This document shows positions 35,501 to 44,059 of a stretch of DNA of 64,000 nt, one piece after another. The DNA lies in assembly GCA_001584585.1 (NCBI GenBank), contig LSYV01000004.1, positions 2,415,128 to 2,479,127 on the forward strand. The letters are read 5' to 3'. The notes under the pieces are model-generated. The model searched no databases. It saw only the letters and a list, made by a program, of their open reading frames with translations, and was not told the DNA's origin. A program made the translations under genes and the position numbers. Source of the stretch: Gonium pectorale (lineage: Eukaryota; Chlorophyta; Chlorophyceae; Chlamydomonadales; Volvocaceae). Every line of letters starts with the position of its first letter. Positions within the stretch are counted from its first letter, which is position 1.

Positions 35501-37522
35501 ATGGCAGAGCCGTGATTGTCCTTGAAAACACCACCAGTGACTTGTACCGTCATCATTACAGGCTCCGACGGACCCACACCGGGTGACGGGGAGTTCCGTT
35601 GGTGCACCACGATGGCGCCTAATGTACGTCCGGTAACGGATGGGTACTTGCTCGGATCCAACAGCCCTGGAGACGATCGAAACGCCGCCTGCATTACATG
35701 ACATACTCTCGTCAGCAATCGCCTCTTAAATGCTGGGACCCCTCGCACTTACGTCCTGACTGTAGAACGTGATCAGTGGATATATGTAGGTCAGCCAAGG
35801 AGCCATAAGCCGCAGCAGTTCGACACCCGGTCCCTCAACCGGTTTAGGCATCATGTAGGCGTCATACTCATACGAACCGATCTCAAGTCCGCTGGGCAGG
35901 TTCGCGGGGTCCGTGGCTGGCTGCCACAGGAGCTTGTTGCCGGTGACAGAGCAGTTCGTCAAAGTGACACTGCACCACGCTGCACCATCGCACATAACGT
36001 AGAGACCGCTCGTAGCCACGCCTGCGTGGGAATGCAGCAAATTCTGCTTGCAGACGGCTGACACAGACTTTCCGTAAGCGCGTGACTCCCTATACCGCCA
36101 ATGCTACCGTACCCACCCTGCTGCGTCAGGCTCAATGTGACCTAATTACCTGTATTGTTAGACATTGTAACGTCCTCGAAGGTGACCGTGCACGGAGTTT
36201 GGCCGCTGCAGGTAACCGCGATCACCGCCTCCTGGTCGTCCGCCCACGGTCCAGTCTGTGCGGCATACAGCAATGTTTCGGAAAATGCAATATAGCCTCG
36301 AAGCAGGGATGCATGCCCCGTTTGTAAGCCCGGCATGTTAAGGGCTCCGGTTTTTGTCCCGTGTCATGACTCCTAGCCTTGTGGACTGGTCAACTCAAAG
36401 CCCCTAACCTGGTCCGCTTACCTCGACCCCAGGATGAATGAGCTTCGCCCTCTGCAACAGATCCATTGAGTAACCCGGGCTGTCCTCTGCCAGCTCGCGA
36501 CGCTGCAGAGCGTTGAAGAGCTCCCACAGCGTAGGGCCCACAGACGCGCCTGAGATGCGGATAGACAATGAGCATACGGGCATGGTCTGCTGTACCCACC
36601 GCTGACAAACACGAATACGCCGCAGCGGCAGCCACGTCACCCATCCAGAGCAGGGGCTGCTCCCCGTGCAGCTCCCAAGCGCCGCTAGCAGTGTCTCTAT
36701 GATGCCTCCTGCGAGCATCCCTACCTCGCTCGGCATCCTGCAGCGTCGCCTGGCTGTCTGGACGCGGCACGTTGCCGCTGGCCTCCGTCAGGCGACGGGA
36801 AGTTGCGGCAGCCTCCTCAGGCAGCGTGAAAGCGTTGTCCGCGAACACCGTGCTGCGAACTGTGAGCTGCCCGCTGAAGTCCACGGCGTGTAGTACCAGG
36901 GCCGCGGTGGACTCAGACACGGGCGCGGGAGAGCCGGGCGCTGATATGTTCACGCGCCCGGGCTCCTGCACCGGCAGTGCATAATTCTCAGGGACATTGG
37001 TGGGGTTTTGCAGCCTCCTAACCCATCTCTTACCAGGACGCGAGCAAAGTTCAGAAACACGCTGTCCACGATGGAAATGCTGGCAGAGGAGGAGCGAGCC
37101 ACCCGAATGCCCGGGCCCGCGCAGTCCTGCATCTGCAAGCCTGAAATGAAGAGCTCGATGCCGCTGAAGTCGACTAGCGTGGCCAACTCAGGACTGCAGC
37201 GCAGAACGGACTTTCGCGCAGGGTCAGAGCTCCGCAGGACCGTCGCCATGGTGAGGTTGAGGGTTGTGCTGAGCGTCATTTCAGCTGGAAGCACAAACTC
37301 CGCGCGCTGGGTTGGGTCAGCTTGCGCCAGGGCGAGCTTCGCCGCAAGTTCAGCTGCGTCTGCGACCTCATAGACTGCATTTGAACCAGTCAGCTCCCTC
37401 GAACGAGCTCCAAAGGTGCGGGAAGCTGCAGATTCCACTACATTCTCAGAGGCAGCTGAAGTCCACACGAAAGCAGGGGAAAACACGAACAGAAAAAAGA
37501 ACCGGCTAAAGTATTTGTTCAT
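23588..37522 (-). CDS. Giant polytopic membrane protein with beta-helix-type ectodomain, 45 exons
   Basis: Exons (high-low): 37522-37034, 36965-36422, 36255-36150, 36021-35753, 35688-35484, 35298-35138, 35060-34985, 34867-34691, 34629-34500, 34437-34357, 34286-34159, 34088-33953, 33888-33785, 33723-33574, 33451-33390, 33315-33200, 33138-32924, 32856-32558, 32470-32294, 32179-32053, 31905-31283, 31188-31051, 30799-30659, 30522-30415, 30322-30182, 30022-29939, 29797-29690, 29632-29628, 29453-29339, 29196-28582, 28475-28353, 28246-28100, 27789-27550, 27389-27299, 27133-26977, 26812-26587, 26377-26254, 26070-25962, 25775-25646, 25529-25417, 25238-25142, 24944-24864, 24757-24672, 24594-24501, 24346-23588. 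All phases agree except one frame break in exon 2. A signal peptide (MNKYFSRFFFLFVFSPAFVW) leads a beta-helix-like region with recurring GGA/GGAL and N-x-T motifs. Cys-rich modules follow (CPDNAVC, CSEGYTGTLCGECLPGYG), then about seven hydrophobic segments separated by a loop with three NPLYD motifs, and a Ser/Pro/Ala-rich tail. Likely a plasma-membrane receptor or adhesion-type protein; function unknown. Confidence 0.85.
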
Positions 37523-38544
37523 GCTCGTTCGGCTGGGTTCAGCCGCAAGAGTGAGACTCTAGGTCGATGCCATGGTTGCAGCTAATGCAAAGGATGTTGA
37601 TATCTGCGGTATACTATGATTGTGTGCGTAACGTCCATATCATACAGAGGCGGAGAGGCGGAGAGACCGGCATACGGCCAACGGCAAAGCCTAAGCGGTG
37701 TGACACTAACAAAAGGAGCAAAACATCCTTGTTCTGCAGGCAAATATATCATAAAATGAAGGGGAGGAGTGTGGAAGTAAAGGCTTGGTGTACAGCCTTC
37801 AACCCCACGTCCTCAACACGTCCTTGACACTGGACAGCACTCGTCGAAGGCAAGAAACCTCACTTTAAGAATACAGGTCACCCCTGCCCCCTGGGCCCAC
37901 GTTGTGATATCCGAGCCGAGCATTATCGCTAGGTGGTTAACGTGATGGCTGTGTAAGCTATGGTGCGCGGTGGGCCGACGGGCCATGACCGAGCTGGTCC
38001 GTCCAAACGTCCAAACGGCTCCATTCCTTCAAGCCAAAGTTGCCGACTGTGCATCCGTAGTCGCATTGGCTGTGGTGGTGCACGACCGGTTTGCCTGTGG
38101 CAAGCCGCACAAGCGCCGTCGTCCTTTGACCTCACCCCTTCCAACCCTCGCCACGTCCGCACGCTCGTCTTGCCACCCCCATACCCCTGGTCTCCCAAGT
38201 TGTGATATCGGGCATCACGGCTCAGGATTGAACGTTATGGCCCGGGGCATAGAGAACTATGGCGCGCGAATGGCCGGCGGGTCAGTCAATAGTGTCGTGA
38301 CGTTGAAGCAGACCAGCTTCAGAGGTCTTCCGTTCCAAAAGCTCCAACTCCTGCCAAATTTGCCGACCAAATTGTCCGTGGTCGCAAATGCGGCGGTTCC
38401 ATGCAAGAATCGGCGACCTGTTGTGCAAGGGCTTTATGGGATGACACCGGGGTAGGATTGCAGTTTTGTGATGTCACAAGGATCGACGGGGTTGGTATTC
38501 AGGTTGCGCTCCGGGTGCAATTTGGCCAGGTGGGTGGCTGTTGG

Positions 38545-38625
38545 GATTCGACCGGGAGGGTGGTGTGGATTCGACCCGGCGAACCTGAATTCGACCCTTC
38601 GACATGGTGTGCCGCACTGGGATTC
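38545..38625. repeat. Short tandem array of ATTCGACC-like motifs
   Basis: GATTCGACCGG, GATTCGACCCGG, AATTCGACCCTTC and GATTCGAGCG follow one another at roughly 22-nt spacing. Confidence 0.5.
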
Positions 38626-38907
38626 GAGCGCTGCCATATGTGCGCGTTCCACCACCCACAACTGGCTGCCTTTCTTGCGGCGAGGGCTGCAGGGTAGGTT
38701 ACATAGCTGCATAGTGGACATGCCCGCTGAACACGCACATGCCCTGGATGGTCCCTGCGCAGGATCGTTCCCGCGCCGGGGGAACCGGCACGAACGATAC
38801 GTTCTGTTAAGTGCCAACGCATTAAAAGAAGCGCAATCACGGGAATCGGCTCCCTTCATGCACCAGGTATCGCCACACCGACGTAGGCACCGGGTAAGGT
38901 GGTAAGC

Positions 38908-39046
38908 CGGTCTTTGGGGGGCGGGACCCTGCGGGACGAACGTCACATGTCTTGCTCTGTACCCGCCCGCCCTATTGGAAACGTCGCGCCTTCGGGCGTG
39001 TATGACCGTAGAGGCAGGCTCCCTCTTTCTCTGCAGGTTTCTCTGT
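38908..39046 (+). repeat. Dispersed hairpin repeat, copy A
   Basis: Runs from CGGTCTTTGGGGGGCGGGA to CTGCAGGTTTCTCT. Its core is the inverted repeat GCGCC-TTCG-GGCGT. About 125 nt align closely with copy B at 46131 (in an EMC1 intron) and copy C at 63211 (opposite strand). No ORF, no poly(A) tail and no obvious target-site duplication. Confidence 0.85.
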
Positions 39047-39406
39047 CTTACGCACACGACATATAGGCTCGCGCCTTCATCTCCTGCGGACCCGCCCGCT
39101 CTCAAGCAACGTTCAGTTTGGGCGCATGTCCCAGGCAAGCGCACGTATCCGCTTAACAACTTGTCGCATCAGCTGTAGGCTATTGTTCCTCCACGTAACA
39201 TACACCGTTGATCCGTATGCGACCCATCACACTGAAGCTACTCAGTGAGTCTCCCCAACGACCCATAGGAAACACACGCTTAGATTGTCGTGCAGGAAAC
39301 CGAAGGTCCTGAACCCTGAGCAGCGAACGCCGCATAACCCTAATTCATCAATAGTATCGTGCTGAGGCATACATGGGGGAGCAAGATGCCGCTGGTCATG
39401 CAGCGC

Positions 39407-39420
39407 ACTTCTGCGGCATC
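39407..39420 (+). repeat. Candidate target-site duplication, 5' side of the retroelement
   Basis: ACTTCTGCGGCATC here matches ACTTCTGGGCATC at 41568-41580, directly after the poly(A) run. The two differ by one extra base. Confidence 0.55.
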
Positions 39421-39422
39421 GT

Positions 39423-40985
39423 GTGTCACGCCTGGATCCCTGGGACGAGGCTGTCAAGCCGCCTATCTGCCCCGGACGCTTCACTGGCCGCCGCAGTGCA
39501 GCCTGCGAGCTCTGTGGCATGCGGCAGTCCAGCGGAGCAAGGCCCATGCTTCTCTGCGACGCCTGCAACACGGGCTGGCACGCTGACTGCCTGGGCCTGT
39601 CGGGGCCTCCTGCCGGGGAGTGGGTATGCGCATGCTGCATGCCCCTCGTCGACGTCTCCATCACACCGCCCCCGCCGCCCTGCTCCACGGTGGAGGCGGC
39701 GGTTGGGGCTGCGGACATCCTCCAGCCGCCTGCCAGTGAAGGGCCCGGTCCTACCCCTGCAGCTGCTGGAGTGGTTGAGGAGGCCGGCGGGTCATCCCCC
39801 GTCGCAGGGGCGGCACGGGCGCTGGCTGTGGCTCGGTCGCCCACCCCACGGGCCGGTATTGGTACCGGCGTCTGGCAGACGTCGCCGTCTCCGCCTGAGG
39901 CTCCTGTGCAATCGGCATCCCCGTGCTCCGCACCTTCAGCTCAGGCCCCGCCCGCCATTGTGCCAGCAGGCAAGGTAGCCGCGCGATCCGCCTCCTGGGA
40001 GGCGCCAGCAGCCCTCCCCGCGAGTTCAGCCCCCCAGCAGGCGGTACCTCCGCCACGGACCCGTCAGCAACAGCAGCGCCAGCCCCCCGCGTCGCAGCGG
40101 CCAAAGCAAGGGCAGCAGCTCCCGCCGCCGTCCTCGCCGTCACCGTCCGGACCCACCACCCTCCCACCGCCCGGTTTGGTTGTGAGGTCGTCCGTCGCGG
40201 CGGCAGGTGGCCCGGGGCACGTGGCAGGAGGGCCTTCTCGCATGGACGTTGAACCGCTGCGGGGGCGACGGCAGGCGGAGGCATCCGCAGCAGCCCCGGC
40301 ACCCAAACGCTCAACAGCAGGCCGTGACAGTACTGCAGGGCTGCGGTCGGGGTTCCTGTTGGGGGGCTCCGGGCGCCAACGAGCACCACCGGCGCCCCGA
40401 CCGTCACCCAGCGACATGGTGGTCTCCAGCAGCAGCGACACTGACAGCGTTGACTACGGTGCCATCCTGGACTCCCGCGGCTATCGCCACTTGGCAGCGG
40501 CTTCACGGGGGCCTCCAGACCCTCCCGGGCCTCGCCACGACCCGGTNNNNNNNNNNNNNNNNNNNNNNNNNNNNNNNNNNNNNNNNNNNNNNNNNNNNNN
40601 NNNNNNNNNNNNNNNNNNNNNNNNNNNNNNNNNNNNNNNNNNNNNNNNNNNNNNNNNNNNNNNNNNNNNNNNNNNNNNNNNNNNNNNNNNNNNNNNNNNN
40701 NNNNNNNNNNNNNNNNNNNNNNNNNNNNNNNNNNNNNNNNNNNNNNNNNNNNNNNNNNNNNNNNNNNNNNNNNNNNNNNNNNNNNNNNNNNNNNNNNNNN
40801 NNNNNNNNNNNNNNNNNNNNNNNNNNNNNNNNNNNNNNNNNNNNNNNNNNNNNNNNNNNNNNNNNNNTGCGGTGGAGACCACCGTGCTGCCAGCGGTGGC
40901 ACTCGGCGCATTGGCGGAGGCGGCTATGGAGCTTCAGAAGGCCTTCGATTTGCAGCAGGAGGGGGAGGCGGGGTTGTCGCCCGCG
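39423..40985 (+). CDS. PHD-finger protein fragment (probable retroelement ORF, 5'-truncated, gap inside)
   Basis: The frame contains a complete C4HC3 PHD finger at residues 28-72, counted from the GTG at 39423: CELC, CDAC, WHADC, then CACC. PHD fingers bind histone H3 tails and also occur in ORF1 proteins of some non-LTR retrotransposons (family knowledge). After it comes a Pro/Ala/Gln-rich stretch with a basic patch, an acidic serine cluster (SSSSDTDSVD) and the gap. After the gap the same frame continues with a helical segment (ALGALAEAAMELQKAFDLQQ) and then runs into the tandem-repeat 3' region. The frame stays open to 41399, but codon content beyond about 40985 looks non-coding, so I end the CDS there. 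No ATG lies upstream before an in-frame stop at 39363. Confidence 0.5.
40547..40867. other. Assembly gap (321 N) inside the retroelement
   Basis: A run of N between two segments of the same ORF frame. The real missing sequence could be much longer, for example a reverse transcriptase ORF. Confidence 1.
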
Positions 40986-41142
40986 GGCCTTGCGCTCAGT
41001 CGCAGGGGGCCCGCTGAGTTTGGTGGTTGGGCATGGTTTTCGGGGGTGTGGCGGGGTGGTCGCCTGCAGGCCTCGCGCTCCGTTGCAGGGTGCCCGCTGG
41101 GTTTGGTGGTTGGGTATGGGTTTCGGTGTGGGGTTTTTGGTG
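40977..41142 (+). repeat. Two-copy tandem repeat, period about 83 nt, in the retroelement 3' region
   Basis: The blocks starting at 40977 (TCGCCCGCGGGCCTTGCG) and 41060 (TCGCCTGCAGGCCTCGCG) align over about 80 nt. They share GCTGRGTTTGGTGGTTGGG and the following TTTCGG. Confidence 0.7.
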
Positions 41143-41544
41143 GTGGGTGTTGCGGAGCGTTGCGTTTCTGGTTGCTTAAAGGTACGGTGCCCTTGTTGGG
41201 GCAGGTGCCGCCTGCCTCTCCGTTTTCGGCGAGTCGCAGGGGGGGTTCGGGTTCGGGTTGCGGGCTTCTGCTAGGGGAGGGGGGTGGTTTGCTGCCTGTG
41301 CTCCACGGGTCCTTTCGGTCTGTTTCTCTCTTGTCCTGGTGGTCAGCGTCTCCTTTCCTTTCTTTTCGTCTTTCTGCCTTCCTGTTCTGTGGTCTTTAGG
41401 TGCAGCGTTCCTTCTCTTCTTGTGTGTGCCGCCGGTGTTTGGTCTTGGCCGCCGTGGTGCGCTGTAGTTAGGGTTTCGGTGGTTCTCATCACGGGAGGGC
41501 TGCATGCCCCTCCCGTTGTCTGCGCCCTTTCTCGCCTCTCCGCC

Positions 41545-41549
41545 TGTAA
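41545..41549 (+). terminator. TGTAA poly(A) signal at the retroelement 3' end
   Basis: TGTAA is followed by CCTTTCCACAG and eight A residues. The fixed A tract marks reverse transcription of a polyadenylated RNA. Confidence 0.7.
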
Positions 41550-41567
41550 CCTTTCCACAGAAAAAAA

Positions 41568-41580
41568 ACTTCTGGGCATC
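41568..41580 (+). repeat. Candidate target-site duplication, 3' side of the retroelement
   Basis: ACTTCTGGGCATC, the near-identical partner of 39407-39420. Confidence 0.55.
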
Positions 41581-42890
41581 TGGCCACCACCAGCAAGAAA
41601 GGGTGCTCAGCAGGCACACCACCCCATCCCTTCGGGGGTAGGCTCAGGTCAGAAAAGCTTCACAGCACCGAAAAATCTCAATCAGAGCGCCCGCCTGTAT
41701 CGCCGCTAAGACAGCAGTTGCATGATCAGGGTTGCTGACCAACGCCAATGCACGAAGCATCGAGCTCACTTTTGGCCCGCTGAGCACCACCAGCACCACC
41801 GCAACTCACGGCCCCCTATGTTCGTCCGTGGCCGCAAATTCTGCGGGTCCATCAAAATCCAGCGACCTGCGCAAGTTCTGTAAGCGCTGGCGCTGCCTTG
41901 GGCTCGCAAGAATGAAACGCTGCAGCGAGGGAGCCACATCCCCTCGCGCATCCCCTCCCCGCATCAGGCCCGCGTGCACCCGGTCCCCCTAGCCCTATGG
42001 TACGGTACTGGTTCTTGGGTTGTGCACATCTACCCTGTCACTCCTTCGTGACATCCGCCTTCCTTAAATTCGCACCCGACAACAAGCATGACGGGATGGC
42101 AGCGGGTGGCGTGAGCATGCGCGATGCGCTGGATCCTGCTGTCACGACGGCGGCGTAAGGTAGATGACGGCCCGATTAGCTAGGAACTACGGCCTTTGAT
42201 GGTCGGTGGTGGTTCCAACGTAGTGCGGCTTGTGGGCTGTCGGGAGACATGGGGTGCCTTGATGTAGCAGATTCCGTGGGTTCCGTTAGTCCCACTCAGT
42301 AAATTCGGGTATACGGTAACACGCCGTATCGGCGGGTGGTTAGGGTTCGTTACATCCTGCTAGTATCTGCCCTGTGCTGAGTTGACTTCAGTGTACCTTG
42401 GGTTACCCTGCGAAGATGAAATGCAAGGCCTGCGAGATACCGACTGTCAGCAAAGGTAGTTAACGCTTGGCCAATGGGTATGAGCAACGACGCGAAGTGA
42501 GTTATCCGCGCGCTGCCTGTAAGGCCCTCAGGGCCCCGAATACCCGCGTCAGCAAGGAAGCGCAGTGCCCCTGCTGACCAGCAATCGGTCACCCTAACAA
42601 CCCCGACAAGCGCTAGCCTCAGGTCTGCCACGAAGGCCTGGTGGCACAGCGTATCGGGGCGCTCTACCATTCCGTTCCAGAATTACAAAACGAGCTTAGC
42701 CCAGTGGCATTGGAGCGGCCTCTGCGCCAACTCGCGGTAGAGCAGTGCTTGGGTAGGGGCGCGTGCTCCCACCACCGTGCTTGAAAGTTTGGAGAAGGGC
42801 GGAGCCCCGTGAGACACGAGCAGGTCGTCAATTTCGCGTAGATTCATGAGTACCATGCACGCCCCGGGGGAGGGGGAGGGAGGAGAAAAT

Positions 42891-42926
42891 GCGGCGCGCG
42901 CGCGTGGCACGCGGCGCGCGCGCGCT
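42891..42926. repeat. Alternating CG tract, two direct copies
   Basis: GCGGCGCGCGCGCG occurs at 42891-42904 and again at 42911-42924, separated by TGGCAC. Purine-pyrimidine alternation of this kind favours Z-DNA. Confidence 0.8.
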
Positions 42927-43979
42927 GCCTTCCCCGTTTCTGGTTCTACTTTTTGGCCCTCTGTGTCCACATGTGTGTGGCGTCGGGACGCGCTGCTGCC
43001 GTTCATGCTGTCTGCACAGTTTCGCGTCTAGCCCAACACACCAGCGTTATGTCATTGCAGGGCAGTCGGGTCGGGCCGGGGATAAGGGTCCACACGGGCT
43101 GCCGGCTCAGCGGGCCATGATCTTGCTCGCTTGCTTTTCGTAGAACTGTTTTGAGCATGCTGTCGCGCACAGGACACACTCCTATTACCCAATAATGCAT
43201 GGCATTGAGCTGGAGAAGATGACTGTGGTGGGCAGAGGACGCCCTTGGTGTTGGGGAGATGGGCCAGTCCCGGCCAACCTGCCATGCCCTCAATGCCGGT
43301 CGTCGAAAAAAGAAAAATCTGCGTCGTCGCATCTTTGCATAGAGGGCCGCGGCGCCAACCGTGACATGATATAGCCCATCCTATCAGAGGAGTCTCAACT
43401 GGGAACAGTCGAACACTACAGCTTGGCGCGTTGCCACAAGAGCTCGAGCGCCGCACCCTAAACGCCGAATCATCAACCAAGCGACGATGGAAAATACTGT
43501 CAATGGCAGGGAGGCGAGCCCCTAAGGACACGGGTAGGGGCCCCTCGTTGCCCATAGTTAACGTCGCGCCCTGACGAAGCTCCAACCACCACCAATCAGC
43601 GTGGCAGCACGAGATCCGCAGAACCCCGTTCGTGCCTACGTTCTGCAGCACTGGCCGTGGCACCAGGGACAACAATGGCACTGGCACGGTGCACAAACCC
43701 GCTGCGCGCCTTGCGGCGGCAGTTGAGGCCCCACTCGTCGTCTTTGAGATTCCACGCAAGCCGATGCCCCGGCGGACGTCTTCCCGAGCAACGGTGAGCA
43801 CCGCAGCGTATTGTCCACAGCCCTTGCGTACGACAGAAGCGCCAGCGGCGGCAGACAGGCCCCCGCCACGCTAGGCGACCAAGGTACTGGGCGACTGACC
43901 AGCGAACCCCATAGACCGGCCAGATCATCGCCTAATGGGGCCGTACCTCATGACAACATGCTGCGTGACAACATACATC

Positions 43980-43984
43980 TTACA
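43980..43984 (-). terminator. TGTAA poly(A) signal for EMC1
   Basis: TTACA on the plus strand, 76 nt beyond the EMC1 stop codon on the minus strand; position and motif both fit. Confidence 0.7.
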
Positions 43985-44059
43985 TCTCCGATGCCGGCAT
44001 TGCCGCAGCATTAGCCGGGACATGTAATGGATGCTGCGGTGGCCATCATCCCAAACCTC

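Larger units (their letters stand above)
37523..39406. other. Intergenic region upstream of the beta-helix gene
   Basis: No coding signal on either strand. It holds hairpin-repeat copy A (38908-39046) and a short run of GATTCGACC-like motifs spaced about 22 nt apart (about 38545-38625). Confidence 0.6.
39421..41567 (+). mobile_element. 5'-truncated non-LTR-type retroelement with PHD-finger ORF
   Basis: Four observations point to a retroposed copy. A 13/14-nt near-identical direct repeat flanks the segment. The 3' end is TGTAA (41545-41549) followed about 11 nt later by eight A residues. The ORF begins abruptly at the 5' flank with no ATG. The 3' region is a non-coding, GT-rich tandem repeat. 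No reverse transcriptase or endonuclease is visible, but 40547-40867 is a gap that could hide most of the element. A polyadenylated processed gene copy is the alternative. Confidence 0.6.
41581..44059. other. Intergenic / repeat-degraded region downstream of EMC1
   Basis: No supported gene. It holds an alternating-CG block (42891-42926) and a motif AAGGGCGGAGCCCCGTGAGAC near 42797 that recurs near 60410. A 249-codon minus-strand frame (43052-43801) has no recognisable domain and is probably chance. Confidence 0.55.

Noticed and set aside
39242..39844. 200-codon minus-strand frame
   Set aside because: Antisense to the PHD-finger ORF, whose C4HC3 pattern is unambiguous on the plus strand.
40986..41399. 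C-terminal 138 codons of the PHD ORF
   Set aside because: The frame crosses a GT-rich tandem repeat and T-rich 3' region, so it is probably non-coding despite being open.
43052..43801. 249-codon minus-strand frame
   Set aside because: No recognisable domain, low-quality codon content and no splice-consistent extension; could be a decayed repeat.
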